Of a stretch of DNA of 64,000 bases, positions 42,544-53,545 are shown piece by piece. Origin of the DNA: Rhizobium sp. ZPR4. GTDB lineage: Bacteria > Pseudomonadota > Alphaproteobacteria > Rhizobiales > Rhizobiaceae. The stretch lies in contig NZ_CP157967.1 in assembly GCF_040215725.1 (NCBI RefSeq), forward strand, positions 1,860,001 through 1,924,000, written 5' to 3'. How positions within the stretch are numbered: position 1 is the stretch's first letter; every line of letters begins with the position of its first letter. The position numbers and the translations under genes are program-made. The notes beneath the pieces are model-generated. The model saw nothing but the letters and a program-made list of their open reading frames with translations, was not told the DNA's origin and did not search any database.

Positions 42544-42886
42544 GAGCTGATCCAAGACTGGTGGAGAATCCGTGAAACTGAATTGTGCCAGTATGTTAGA
42601 GCATGATGATCGGAAGTGCGATGTGATTTTAGATCATTGAGACGATATGCGCGGCACTGGAGATATCAGCTCCTTCAGCAGCGCTTCTTCCGGGTCTTGG
42701 TCGTTAACGAATCCGCCCATTTCGTGAGCATCACCGCCCGAATATGACAACTTCACGGCACGAAATATGCATATCGTGCATAGCTCCCATGAAGCCGCCC
42801 CCCTGCCACGTTGAAAGGCGAGTCGCTATATCCGGCGCATCAAACGGGGTTCACGAAGAACCAGCTCAAACTAAGGACTTAAGACA
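42544..42886. other. Non-coding stretch upstream of the small gene
   Basis: 343 bases. At 42596-42640 a degenerate TTAGAGCATGATGATCGGAA segment resembles the TAGAGC-type intergenic repeats found elsewhere in the window, but it is too diverged to call a full copy. The remainder presumably holds the promoter of the small plus-strand transcript and of the aminopeptidase gene on the minus strand. No other feature is recognised. Confidence 0.4.
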
Positions 42887-43027
42887 ATGCCTATCTCTCG
42901 CTCCGCATATGTTAGCCCGGCGCTGGCTGGCGAGCGTCGCACAGTACGCCACTCCGTCGGCTCGCTTCGTCAGCTCGAAGTCGAAACCTCGAAGGCCATC
43001 GGCGCCAGCCGCGGCGACCGTCGATAA
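42887..43027 (+). CDS. Possible 46-residue small protein
   Basis: Open frame MPISRSAYVSPALAG to GASRGDRR, 46 residues, basic, with GC-rich third positions (about two thirds). AAGGA lies 9 bases before the ATG. It is followed by three tandem hairpins ending in a strong terminator on the same strand, which shows that a plus-strand transcript exists here. No family is recognised. A longer frame in another phase (42744-43094) overlaps it, but its codon use is less convincing. It could instead be the body of a non-coding RNA. Confidence 0.45.
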   Translation: MPISRSAYVSPALAGERRTVRHSVGSLRQLEVETSKAIGASRGDRR

Positions 43028-43107
43028 GAAGTTTACGATCTACGCGTTCCAAGTCGATCGCAATCCGGTTCTCCTCCTCCCTCTCGGATTATGATCAGAA
43101 CGCTAGA

Positions 43108-43193
43108 GCCCGCTTGAGCACTCCTCCACACACGCTCGCGGGCAAAATCGGTGAAAACCGATCTCAAGGCGGTGCTTCGGCACCGCCTTTTTT
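43108..43193 (+). ncRNA. Structured RNA 3' end: three tandem hairpins
   Basis: First hairpin: GCCCGC, a 2-base bulge, GAGC (43108-43119) pairs with GCTCGCGGGC (43134-43143). Second: ATCGGT, GAAA tetraloop, ACCGAT (43147-43162). Third: GGCGGTGC, TTCG tetraloop, GCACCGCC (43168-43187), then TTTTTT. The last is a classical rho-independent terminator on the plus strand. The two nearest genes, aminopeptidase P and prmA, are both on the minus strand, so this ends a separate plus-strand transcript, either a small RNA or the 3' region of the 46-residue frame. Confidence 0.6.
43168..43193 (+). terminator. Rho-independent terminator with TTCG tetraloop
   Basis: Eight-base perfect stem GGCGGTGC/GCACCGCC around TTCG, followed by six T. 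Orientation is plus strand only; on the minus strand no T tract follows. Confidence 0.9.
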
Positions 43194-43227
43194 ATTTCAG
43201 CAATTGCATTTGCGGGAAGTGACCGGC

Positions 43228-44106
43228 TCAGGGCCGGTCGAGATGGATGGTGACCCAGCCGTTGCGCCAGATCGTGCGCACATGTCGCAGGTTCGCGCCA
43301 TTATAGGCGGCCAGCACCTTCCAGCGCTGCGCCGCAAGGATGCCCGAAAGAATCACCGAACCGCCCGGTGCCAGATGCGCCACAAGCTGCGGCGCCATCT
43401 TGATGAGCGGGCGTGCCAGAATATTGGCAATGATCAAGTCGAACGGCCCATGACGGGAAAAGGCTGTGGAGTGAAATCCCGGTGCCGTCTCAAGCGCGAT
43501 CCCCGAGGCAATGCCGTTGCTGCGGACATTCTCTCGGGCGACACGAACCGCAATCGGATCAATATCCGTCGCCAGAACGGGAATGTTGCGCAGCTTGCGC
43601 ACGGCGATCGCCAGCACGCCGCTGCCTGTCCCGAGATCGAGCGCGTTGCGCACGCGGCGGCTCGCGAAAACCTTCTCGATCGTCTCCAGGCAACCCGCCG
43701 TCGTCCCATGATGGCCGGTGCCGAATGCCTGCCCGGCTTCGATTTCGATGGCGATATCGCTGGGGCCGACCTTATCGCGATCATGCGAGCCATGCACGAG
43801 GAAGCGGCCGGCGCGCACAGGCTTCAACCCTTCCAACGATTTGGCGATCCAGTCTATATCGGGAAGCACTTCTTTTTGAATGGCGAGATCGGCGAAGGCA
43901 GGCTTCAAGAGCGCTTCGAAACGACTGCGGACCTCATCCTCATCTGCGGTATACAGATAGATCGACGCTTCCCAGATATCGTTCTTCTCGTCGATCTCCG
44001 TCGTTGCAATAGGCAACTCTTCGTCTTCGAATACCGGCGTCATCAGGTCCAGGACCTGCTCGGCTTTTTTCTCAGTCGTCGTTACATAAAGGCGGATTTC
44101 ACTCAA
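43228..44106 (-). CDS. prmA: Ribosomal protein L11 methyltransferase
   Basis: 292 residues. It methylates L11 using S-adenosylmethionine. The methyltransferase domain has ALDLGTGSGVLAIAVRKL (motif I), LATDIDPIAVRVARENV, LIIANILARPLIKMAPQL (NPPY-equivalent region NILA) and GGSVILSGILAAQ. GQAFGTGHHGTTAGCLETI is the PrmA signature. The start is TTG 44106 (MSEIRLYV) with a purine-rich GAAAGAG upstream. It lies 20 bases after an FAD monooxygenase gene on the same strand. Confidence 0.93.
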   Translation of the reverse strand: MSEIRLYVTTTEKKAEQVLDLMTPVFEDEELPIATTEIDEKNDIWEASIYLYTADEDEVRSRFEALLKPAFADLAIQKEVLPDIDWIAKSLEGLKPVRAGRFLVHGSHDRDKVGPSDIAIEIEAGQAFGTGHHGTTAGCLETIEKVFASRRVRNALDLGTGSGVLAIAVRKLRNIPVLATDIDPIAVRVARENVRSNGIASGIALETAPGFHSTAFSRHGPFDLIIANILARPLIKMAPQLVAHLAPGGSVILSGILAAQRWKVLAAYNGANLRHVRTIWRNGWVTIHLDRP

Positions 44107-44126
44107 CTCGTCGCTCTTTCTCGTTC

Positions 44127-45275
44127 TTATTCGGCCCAGTCGATCCAGGGCGGTTTCGGCGTGTCATAGCCGGCCACACTCCGAAGCAATTTCCGGCGCA
44201 TCGGGCCGAAGTGCAACAACAGTGGCGCAAGGAAATTACGCGCCGCAACTGCCAGCGGGCTTTGCATCGTCACCAATCGTGTCAGGCCATAGGTCTGTTT
44301 CAAAACCTGCTTCACGGCGGGAATTCTCAAGGCCGAATACTCCTGTTCGCGGCCTTCCGCAATGAGCCAGGCAAGCCAGCATGCATCTTCGATACCAAGA
44401 TTCATGCCGCGGGCGCCGGCTGGCGAATGAATATGCGCGGCATCGCCGGCAAGAAAGACATTGCCCTTGGCCATCGGCTCGACATGACGGAAGTGAATGC
44501 GGAACTGCGAGACCCAGGTCTTTTCGGCAATAGCAGCCGGATGGGCGATGCGATGTTCGAAATCCTCCAGCGTTGAGATGTAGCGGATGATGTTGGCCGT
44601 GACAGGCAAGCGCCCGACCATGCCGGGATCAAAGAGCGAGATCTCACCGAAATGCGTATCGACCGGTTCCGCATAGCGAAAATCGGCAAGATAAAAGTAA
44701 GCTTCCAGCGCCTCCCCCGGAAAGCCGGCACCTAATGCCTTGCGCACCGCCGAATGCGCACCATCGGCACCGATCAATATGTCCGGCCGCACCGTTTCCG
44801 ACGTACCGTTAGCCTGGCGCAGCGTGACCTCCGGCTTTTGAAGGTCCGATATGGCCCCGGCCGCCACCGCGGTCTGCCATTCGGGCGAAATGTTATAGGC
44901 CGAAAGCGCCTCCGTCAGCAGGCGTTCGGTACTGCCCTGCGGCAAGGCGCAAATGGCGCCGAAGCGGCCTTCGACCTGCTTCGTTTCCAGATGGATCAAA
45001 ATCTTCTTATCCGAGCGGACCCGAAACTGCTCGATCGGTTGCGCGGCGGCGATGATGCGCTCCGCAACGCCGGAAGGAAACAGAAGCGTCAGCGTGCGTG
45101 CATTAACGCCGAGAGCCCGGCTTTCCTCCAGCGGCGTCGGGCCGGTACCGTCATCGACAATACGCGGCGAGAAGCCGCGACGGGCGAGCTCGAGAGCGGC
45201 TGCAAGGCCGACCGGCCCAGCCCCCACGATCAGGATGGATCTGGATTTCCCTCGTCCGCCAATTCCCTCGCCCAT
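44127..45275 (-). CDS. FAD-dependent monooxygenase
   Basis: 382 residues, group A flavoprotein hydroxylase fold. The FAD loop is LIVGAGPVGLAAALELARRG, the DG motif region is DILIGADGAHSAVRKALG, and GD-motif FLAGDAAHIHSPAGARGMN with LGIEDACWLAW binds the ribityl and pyrophosphate. It is related to PheA/TfdB and UbiH-like hydroxylases; the substrate is unknown. It starts 7 bases after the SCO-protein stop and is followed by prmA, so the three may be co-transcribed. Confidence 0.89.
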   Translation of the reverse strand: MGEGIGGRGKSRSILIVGAGPVGLAAALELARRGFSPRIVDDGTGPTPLEESRALGVNARTLTLLFPSGVAERIIAAAQPIEQFRVRSDKKILIHLETKQVEGRFGAICALPQGSTERLLTEALSAYNISPEWQTAVAAGAISDLQKPEVTLRQANGTSETVRPDILIGADGAHSAVRKALGAGFPGEALEAYFYLADFRYAEPVDTHFGEISLFDPGMVGRLPVTANIIRYISTLEDFEHRIAHPAAIAEKTWVSQFRIHFRHVEPMAKGNVFLAGDAAHIHSPAGARGMNLGIEDACWLAWLIAEGREQEYSALRIPAVKQVLKQTYGLTRLVTMQSPLAVAARNFLAPLLLHFGPMRRKLLRSVAGYDTPKPPWIDWAE

Positions 45276-45282
45276 GCAGGCC

Positions 45283-45885
45283 CTATCCCTTCTTTACCAG
45301 GTTCTCCAGCTTCTTCACCGCCACGTCCGGATCCTCTTCATATGCAATGGTTCCGGCGAAGCGGCCCTGCGAATCCAGCAGGAAGACAGAAGCAGTGTGA
45401 TCCATCGTATAGTCGCCATTCGGCTGCTTGTCGTCGACCGGCACCTTCTTGGCATAGACACGGAATCCCTTGACCATATCCATCACCTTTGCGGGATCGC
45501 CGGAAATGCCCGTGATGCGCTTCGACACATTGGAGACGTACTGGTCCATGATGGCGGGCGTATCGCGCTCGGGATCAACAGTCACGAAATAGGCATTGAG
45601 CTTGCTGCCATCAGGATCGACCTTCTGCAGCCAGGCATTCAGCTCGAACAGCGTCGTCGGGCAGACATCGGGGCAATGCGTATAGCCGAAGAAAACGGCA
45701 GACGGCTTGCCGCGAAACGCCTGGTCGCTGATCGGCTGGCCGCTCTGCGAAACGAGGGTAAAGGGCACGCCATAGGGTCCGGATGCCGCCACCTCGGGCG
45801 ACTTGCCGCCGCCAAAGCTGAACCAGCCCAATAGTCCGGCCACGATCAACACGGCCACCCAAACTGCAATCCGCACGCTTCTCAT
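45283..45885 (-). CDS. SCO1/SenC family copper-binding protein
   Basis: 200 residues. An N-terminal membrane anchor (VAVLIVAGLLGWFSFG) is followed by a thioredoxin-like domain. The copper site CxxxC is in YTHCPDVCPTTL and the third ligand His is in DYTMDHTASVFLLD. It helps copper delivery to cytochrome c oxidase or copper homeostasis in the periplasm. ATG 45885 follows GAGGAA. It heads a probable operon with the monooxygenase and prmA. Confidence 0.93.
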   Translation of the reverse strand: MRSVRIAVWVAVLIVAGLLGWFSFGGGKSPEVAASGPYGVPFTLVSQSGQPISDQAFRGKPSAVFFGYTHCPDVCPTTLFELNAWLQKVDPDGSKLNAYFVTVDPERDTPAIMDQYVSNVSKRITGISGDPAKVMDMVKGFRVYAKKVPVDDKQPNGDYTMDHTASVFLLDSQGRFAGTIAYEEDPDVAVKKLENLVKKG

Positions 45886-46336
45886 GAATGCTATTCCTCA
45901 CCGATACAGACGATCACGCCGAAAGTGCAGTGCAATCGACCTCCTAGCCGATGTAGCGGCTCGAAGTGGAGGACGCAATTCAAGAAGATGTTCAGAAGGG
46001 GCCGAAATCGTCGCAGCACGCGGCTCGAGGTCTTCCGAGCCTTGATCACTTCATTTCGCCGCTCTTCTTGGGTCAGAGGGACAAAATCTCGATTGATGTT
46101 AAATCAATCCTAACCAGTCCGCGCCAACATCTGCAGCAAAGGTCGAATTCTATTTCGCTCGCCGCCCGAAAGCGCGGCAAACCTCTTTATTCCAGAAGGG
46201 CATGACGCCCGCCGGAACGCCAGGCGCATCTTTCGCCGAAGCACCGGACGCTGCCGCTGCCCAAGCCGCTCCAGCCGATCTCTCTTTTCAATCGCGAGCG
46301 TCGCTTGCGGCGATGCCAAACGGGAAGTTCTCGAAC
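45886..46336. other. Intergenic region upstream of cheW
   Basis: 451 bases with no convincing gene; a frame continuing upstream from cheW (from 46202) lacks a ribosome site and is of doubtful composition. The one notable element is an inverted repeat GATTGA-N7-TCAATC at 46091-46109, a candidate operator. Confidence 0.45.
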
Positions 46337-46801
46337 ATGACGAACGCCATCAAGCAATCGGGCACCTATCTGGAAATCGTCTCCTTTCACCTTGGCGATC
46401 AGGAATTCTGCATCGACATCATGGCCATCCGCGAAATCCGCGGCTGGGCACCGGTGACGCCGATGCCGCACACACCGCCTTACGTCCTCGGTCTCATCAA
46501 CCTGCGCGGCGCGGTCATCCCGGTCATCGACATGGCCTGCCGCCTCGGCATGAAGATGACGGAGCCTTCGGAGCGCTCGGCGATCATCGTTACCGATATT
46601 GCCGGCAAGCTGGTCGGTCTGCTGGTCGAACAGGTGTCGGATATGATGTCGATCAAAAGTGAAGATCTGCAGCCAGCTCCGGAAATCATCCCCGAAGCGC
46701 AGCGCGCCTTCTGCCGCGGCATCGTGGCGCTGGAAAAGACCATGGTCTGCTTCCTCAACCTCGACACGGTCATTGCGGATCAGTTGGCCCAGGCAGCCTG
46801 A
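46337..46801 (+). CDS. cheW: Chemotaxis coupling protein CheW
   Basis: 154 residues, a single CheW domain that couples chemoreceptors to CheA. Typical: YLEIVSFHLGDQEFCIDIMA, IREIRGWAPVTPMPHTPPYV, LGLINLRGAVIPVIDM and LVGLLVEQVSDMM. ATG 46337 is chosen (GGGAAG upstream) because it begins the conserved N-terminus; an upstream in-frame extension of 45 codons looks non-coding. No other che gene is in the window, so it is an orphan copy. Confidence 0.93.
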   Translation: MTNAIKQSGTYLEIVSFHLGDQEFCIDIMAIREIRGWAPVTPMPHTPPYVLGLINLRGAVIPVIDMACRLGMKMTEPSERSAIIVTDIAGKLVGLLVEQVSDMMSIKSEDLQPAPEIIPEAQRAFCRGIVALEKTMVCFLNLDTVIADQLAQAA

Positions 46802-46829
46802 TTTCAATAAGTTAGCTCATCAGAAAAAA

Positions 46830-46866
46830 GATCGCCCTGAAGCCGAGCTCCAGGGCGATCGCTTTT
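46830..46866 (+). terminator. Rho-independent terminator after cheW
   Basis: Stem GATCGCCCTG (46830-46839, first base at 46830) with CAGGGCGATC (46851-46860), followed by GCTTTTC. It lies 29 bases after the cheW stop. Confidence 0.8.
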
Positions 46867-47071
46867 CATGTAACCGGTTTTGGCAGGGGTGTAGCCAATG
46901 ACGCGGTCTTGCAGGCCGTGAACAGGGGCGAGAGTCGCCTCCCCGTTCGCCTTCGAAATTGCATCAAAAAGGTGCAAACCGAAAGCAACCAGAAGGAATT
47001 CGACAACCCAAGAGTATGACTTTTTTTGGTATTATCTTTCTACGAGTTATTTTCGAGGTATGGAAATACCG

Positions 47072-47566
47072 TCATTTCGGCTTGCCATTCTTCCACGTAA
47101 CCTGCTGGCCGAACAAGGGGATTGTCGAAATGGCCATCTTGGCGGAGCCATCCACCAGTTGCCGCGAATGAATGAGATAGACCAGCGTGTCGTTCTTCTT
47201 GTCGTAAATGCGGGTCACGACCAATTTCTTCCAAATGAGCGACAGCCCGGCGCGAAACACCTCTTCGCCGCTTTGGGACAGATTGATATCGCCGATCTCG
47301 ATCGGGCCGGTCTGACGGCAGGCGATGGAATTGTTGGAAGGGTCTTCGAACCAGTTGCCCTTGCGCAACCGGTCAATCACGCTGCGATCGAAATAGGTCA
47401 CATGGCAAGTAACGCCCGTGACTTCGGGGTCCGGCACCGCATCGACCAGAATATCATTGCCCGTCCAGTCCACACCGACCTTGCCGACAACTTCGGCGGA
47501 AGCGGAAACGGGCGCCAGAGCCAGAAAAGACGCAGCAATGGCGGCAAAGAGTTTGGGTGAACGCAT
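47072..47566 (-). CDS. creA: CreA family protein
   Basis: 164 residues with a signal peptide (LFAAIAASFLALAPVSASAE). The mature part shows family features VGKVGVDWTGNDILVDAVPD, GVTCHVTYFDRS and IACRQTGPIEIGD, with two conserved Cys. Periplasmic, function unknown. ATG 47566 is preceded by GGAGGATG. It stands alone; the 270 bases towards cheW hold the cheW terminator and a short GGGGCGA/TCGCCTC-type self-complementary stretch near 46925. Confidence 0.88.
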   Translation of the reverse strand: MRSPKLFAAIAASFLALAPVSASAEVVGKVGVDWTGNDILVDAVPDPEVTGVTCHVTYFDRSVIDRLRKGNWFEDPSNNSIACRQTGPIEIGDINLSQSGEEVFRAGLSLIWKKLVVTRIYDKKNDTLVYLIHSRQLVDGSAKMAISTIPLFGQQVTWKNGKPK

Positions 47567-47756
47567 CGATCATCCTCCAACAACAGCCGCCGGGAGCAAG
47601 AGCGGCTTGGCTAAGGTAAGATGGCCCATGAGCGATGCAAGGTGGGACGGCTTATATCCGCGCCGTAACGCTTCGCGATCGATGCGGCAGCGATCGACAC
47701 AGTGGACGCCGCCGCCAAAACAACGGCGTCCGAGCACACGCAGGTAGCGCATCATC

Positions 47757-48200
47757 TCATTTCTGGCTGATTGCGACCGTTCCGGTTTCCAGCAGCGATT
47801 TGAGGTTGGACAGAATCTTCGGCCAGCCGCCGGAAACCGCCTCGATGAGCTTGGAGTTTTCAACCTCGATCGTGTGAGTAACGGTCAGCTTCACGACGCC
47901 ATCCGCCGGCTCCAGCTCCATCACGCAGCGCGACCAGCCTTCGGCCTTCAGTTCCGGACGCCACTCGTTGCGCCAGTTGATGGCGAACCGCCGTGGCGGA
48001 TCGAACTCAGCGATCTCTCCCGTGTCGGCGACCCTGCCATCCGGAAAGAGCATTTTCCACGGCGACCCAACTTTCCACTCGGTATCGTGGATCATATCGA
48101 ACCAGTACTGCTTGACGAATTCGGGCGTCGTCAGCGCCGACCAGAGCTTTTCCGGCGTGGTACGGATAAAGGTGACGTAGACGAATTTGCTTCCAGTCAT
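47757..48200 (-). CDS. SRPBCC (AHSA1-like) domain protein
   Basis: 147 residues, START/Bet v 1-like fold of the AHSA1 group. Seen: FIRTTPEKLWSALTTPEFVK, GSPWKMLFPDGRVADTGEI and GGWPKILSNLKSLLE at the C-terminus. These small lipid- or ligand-binding proteins are commonly encoded after an ArsR-type repressor, as here (22 bases after the ArsR stop). ATG 48200 has AAGGAGAA. Ligand unknown. Confidence 0.9.
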   Translation of the reverse strand: MTGSKFVYVTFIRTTPEKLWSALTTPEFVKQYWFDMIHDTEWKVGSPWKMLFPDGRVADTGEIAEFDPPRRFAINWRNEWRPELKAEGWSRCVMELEPADGVVKLTVTHTIEVENSKLIEAVSGGWPKILSNLKSLLETGTVAISQK

Positions 48201-48222
48201 GCCATTTCTCCTTGTTTGAATT

Positions 48223-48561
48223 CTATTGCTTCTTGAGCTCACTGACGCCCTCGTCTTCCAGTGCCTTCTTCAAGGCCGAAAGCGCGCTCAGATGCTGGCG
48301 TTCGAACTTGTTGATCCAGCGCTCGGCAATGCCGTTGATCGGGACCGCATTGATAAAGTGCAGCTTCTCGCGCCCCTGCTTCTCCGAAGAGATCAAATTG
48401 GCCTCCTCCAGAATGACGAGGTGCTTGGCGACCGCCTGGCGGCTCATGTCCAGATCTTCGCAGAGCGCGTTCAGGGTCTGCCCGTTTTGCTCATAGAGCC
48501 TGTCGAGCAACTGCCGCCGGCTGGCATCCGCCAGCGCCTTGAAGACTGCATCATCATTCAC
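48223..48561 (-). CDS. ArsR family repressor
   Basis: 112 residues from GTG 48561. The winged helix-turn-helix is AVFKALADASRRQLLDRLYE, then LNALCEDLDMSRQAVAKHL and REKLHFINAVPI. It lacks the CxC metal motif of classical ArsR and belongs to the group paired with AHSA1 proteins. A TTG 42 bases upstream is open, but the second operator and probable transcription start lie between, so GTG is favoured. It sits behind a promoter with two matching palindromes and is very likely autoregulated. Confidence 0.9.
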   Translation of the reverse strand: MNDDAVFKALADASRRQLLDRLYEQNGQTLNALCEDLDMSRQAVAKHLVILEEANLISSEKQGREKLHFINAVPINGIAERWINKFERQHLSALSALKKALEDEGVSELKKQ

Positions 48562-48892
48562 GGATATGAAACCATTTGGTTGCCTTTTCTTATTTATAGG
48601 CAACTAAATGGTTGCCTGTCAAGCAACGCGTAGGCGAAACAACCGACGTGAGGCGGCGGCGGCTCTGTCAAAAGATTCCATGCAACGCGCGATTGACAAT
48701 GCTCGCGTCGCGTCAGATCATCCAGCCATGATCGCAAACCGCACCATGGTAACGCACCTTCACACCATCTCTCCCCTTGCAGGGCGAGTGGAAGGCGTGT
48801 TGCGCTGAGCTGACCGCGATCCATCTCAACCCTGCCGAGGCGAGCAGGGTTGAAGCTTCCTTGCTCTCCTCCCCATTATCAAAGGAGAGCCC
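48562..48892. other. Region between ArsR gene and GNAT gene
   Basis: 331 bases. Besides the ArsR promoter and operators at 48567-48622, there is a hairpin AACCCTGC (48828-48835) / GCAGGGTT (48844-48851) about 40 bases before the GNAT start, and the ribosome site AAAGGAGA. Nothing else is recognised. Confidence 0.5.
48567..48622 (-). promoter_or_regulatory. ArsR promoter with two operators
   Basis: On the minus strand, -35 TTGACA (48617-48622), an 18-base spacer and -10 TATAAAT (48592-48598) form a near-consensus promoter. The spacer is exactly the palindrome GGCAAC-N6-GTTGCC (48599-48616), the primary operator. A second, weaker copy (GTTGCC arm at 48579-48584, opposite arm TGAAAC at 48567-48572) is centred 32 bases away, about three helical turns. 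Repressor binding would block RNA polymerase directly. Confidence 0.8.
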
Positions 48893-49429
48893 ATGAATTC
48901 CGAACAGCAAGAACCAGACGAGCGACGACCCAAAAAGGTTGGCTCGGTCGAAATTCGCGCGGCACGTCCCTCCGATGCCGAAGGGATCGCCGCGATCGCC
49001 AACCTGCCCGGCTTCCGCGCCGGCACGCTGCGGCTGCCTTTTCAAAGCACCGAAGAGACGCAACGATGGCTGGACAAGCACGACCCCAATGCAACCAGGC
49101 TCGTTGCCGTGCTTGACGGACAGATTGTCGGCAATGCCGGCCTCAATCGGCTCTCCGGCCGGCGGATTCACAGCGGCAGCATCGGCATGGGCGTGCATGA
49201 CGATTTTACGGGCTGCGGCATCGGTTCCGCTCTTATGGCCGCCCTCGTCGATACCGCCGACAATTGGCTGGCGATCAAGCGCCTGGAATTGACCGTCTAT
49301 GTCGATAATGAGCCGGCGATCGGACTCTACGAAAAATTCGAGTTCGAAACCGAGGGGCGTCTGCGCGCTTTCGGTTTCCGCAACGGCCAATATGTCGACG
49401 CATTCACGATGGCGCGGCTGAAATTCTGA
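48893..49429 (+). CDS. GNAT family N-acetyltransferase
   Basis: 178 residues. The GNAT core spans about 18-178: EIRAARPSDAEGIAAIANLP, GQIVGNAGLNRLSG, the acetyl-CoA segment GMGVHDDFTGCGIGSALMAA, and ELTVYVDNEPAIGLYEKFEF. Similar to L-amino-acid N-acyltransferase YncA/RimI relatives; substrate unknown. The first 17 residues are charged and variable. ATG 48893 has AAAGGAGAG upstream. Convergent with ligA. Confidence 0.87.
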   Translation: MNSEQQEPDERRPKKVGSVEIRAARPSDAEGIAAIANLPGFRAGTLRLPFQSTEETQRWLDKHDPNATRLVAVLDGQIVGNAGLNRLSGRRIHSGSIGMGVHDDFTGCGIGSALMAALVDTADNWLAIKRLELTVYVDNEPAIGLYEKFEFETEGRLRAFGFRNGQYVDAFTMARLKF

Positions 49430-49472
49430 GCAGTAGAGAGGCGGCGGATTGCGTTTCCACCGCCTCTCATCA

Positions 49473-51967
<2,495 letters not shown>

Positions 51968-52708
51968 ATGAAGCATCGTCTCACCGTTCTCTCTATTTCT
52001 CTCGTTATTGCAGTCATGCTCATGAGCTCATTCGTCAGCCGCTCCGCCTTGGGGCTGGTCGTTCGAGCTTGCGAGATGAACTCTACCCTGACGGGCTCAC
52101 CTTATCCGTGCCTCAAGATAGTTCAGTCGCAGGACCCTCTGTCTTCATACGTTGTTCTTCGCGAGCCGGCCGACAAAGAGCGCACCATTCTTGCACCGCT
52201 CGCCGATGTACCCGGTATCGAAGACCCCCGCCTTCTCGCCGCGGGAGCGCCGAACTATTTTGAGGAAGCCTGGAGAGAGCTGTCGTCAATCGATCCGCGT
52301 GCAATGAAGGCTTCGCAACAGAATTTTGCGCTGGCGATAAACGCCGCCAGTTGGCGCACACAAGATCGGCTTCATATCCACATGGGGTGCGAAACGCCTC
52401 GCTTTAACTCCCTCTTGAAGAGCCATGCGACGGAGATTGAAAGCGGCCGGTTTACAAATTTGAAGACCAAAGCTGGCTGGTGGGCAACCTTCCATGCGGC
52501 CGACGACCTCTCGAATTTGAATCCGTTGAAGCTCGTCGCGGACGGTGTCGATGGCGCCCGCTCAAATATGGAAAACGTCGTGGTCGGCGTCTTTGGCTCG
52601 ATATTGCCGGACGGGCAGCATGGCTTCTATATTCTCGCCAGAATAAACGAAGCACACAAATCTCATGGGTCGGCGGAAGATATGATCGATCCCAAATGCC
52701 GGCTCTGA
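51968..52708 (+). CDS. cdh: CDP-diacylglycerol pyrophosphatase (Cdh) family protein
   Basis: 246 residues. An N-terminal signal anchor (LTVLSISLVIAVMLMSSFV) precedes the Cdh domain. Family features: SSYVVLREP, GIEDPRLLAAGAPNYFEEAW, and the HIT-like active site RLHIHMGCETPRF carrying the catalytic His pair. It hydrolyses CDP-diacylglycerol to phosphatidate and CMP on the outer face of the inner membrane. ATG 51968 gives a proper signal sequence. It lies in the insert between ligA and recN. Confidence 0.86.
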   Translation: MKHRLTVLSISLVIAVMLMSSFVSRSALGLVVRACEMNSTLTGSPYPCLKIVQSQDPLSSYVVLREPADKERTILAPLADVPGIEDPRLLAAGAPNYFEEAWRELSSIDPRAMKASQQNFALAINAASWRTQDRLHIHMGCETPRFNSLLKSHATEIESGRFTNLKTKAGWWATFHAADDLSNLNPLKLVADGVDGARSNMENVVVGVFGSILPDGQHGFYILARINEAHKSHGSAEDMIDPKCRL

Positions 52709-52817
52709 TGCATATCGCGCAGATCTTCATGCATCAGCCGAACTCATTCACAGCCCACCGCACCGATTTCGTAAGGTGACCGAACCAAATACAGGCTGCA
52801 AAGTCGTCAGCAGCGGA

Positions 52818-53450
52818 TCAGGACCAGCGCTCACAAAAGGCTTCGATGTCGCTTGACTGAAAATCGGCAAGCCGCTCCATGATGGTTTCGAAAGGCCAAT
52901 TCCACCAGGCGATGGACGTAAGCCTCTCCGCAATGGTTCGCGTGAAGCGTTCTCGAATGAATTTCGCGGGAATACCGCCGACAATCGTATATGGTTGGAC
53001 ATCTTTGGTGACGACCGCGCCTGCTGCGAGTACGGCACCGTCTCCAACCTTTACGCCCGGCAAAACAATCACGCCGTGACCAATCCACACATCGTTGCCG
53101 ATGACAGCCCGATCCTGCTTTCGCCGGTCAAAAAAGGCGTGGTCCCGCACGGCGTCCGCCGAGTAATATTCCGGACAGTAGGTGAAGCGGTGCATGGACG
53201 GGCGATCCATCGGATGATTGGGAGCACCAATCCTGACCTCCGCAGCGATAGCACAAAACTTTCCAATCGTTGCATCACCGACGATGCAGCGCGGTCCCAA
53301 ATAGGAGAAATCCCCGAGTTCTGCCGCGTGCAGAGACGTGTCCGCCAAAACCTCACAGCATCTGCCGATGCTCGAATCCCTTATGCTCGCCGTCGAGTGG
53401 ATAACGGTTTCCGCGATTTTGGGGCGATTTGGCTGTACGGTCGAGTGCAT
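52818..53450 (-). CDS. Hexapeptide-repeat acyltransferase (left-handed beta helix)
   Basis: 210 residues. Hexapeptide turns run through most of the protein: SASIRDSS-like start, [40 protein letters not shown] and [20 protein letters not shown], ending with [11 protein letters not shown]. It resembles xenobiotic (CatB-like) acetyltransferases and the transferase found in rhizobial phosphonate clusters ([18 protein letters not shown]). No phn gene is near, so function is open. It forms part of the ligA-recN insert. Confidence 0.83.
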   Translation of the reverse strand: MHSTVQPNRPKIAETVIHSTASIRDSSIGRCCEVLADTSLHAAELGDFSYLGPRCIVGDATIGKFCAIAAEVRIGAPNHPMDRPSMHRFTYCPEYYSADAVRDHAFFDRRKQDRAVIGNDVWIGHGVIVLPGVKVGDGAVLAAGAVVTKDVQPYTIVGGIPAKFIRERFTRTIAERLTSIAWWNWPFETIMERLADFQSSDIEAFCERWS

Positions 53451-53545
53451 TGACAGTCTCCGGATTCTGGCCTGCCTAACCGGGGACGATGAAGGATATA
53501 TGACGCAAGATCGTCGAAAGACCGAAGCGAGGTATCAATGACAGA

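Noticed and set aside
42744..43094. 116-codon plus frame as a gene
   Set aside because: Composition and lack of a ribosome site are less convincing than the overlapping 46-codon frame with AAGGA; neither resembles a known family.
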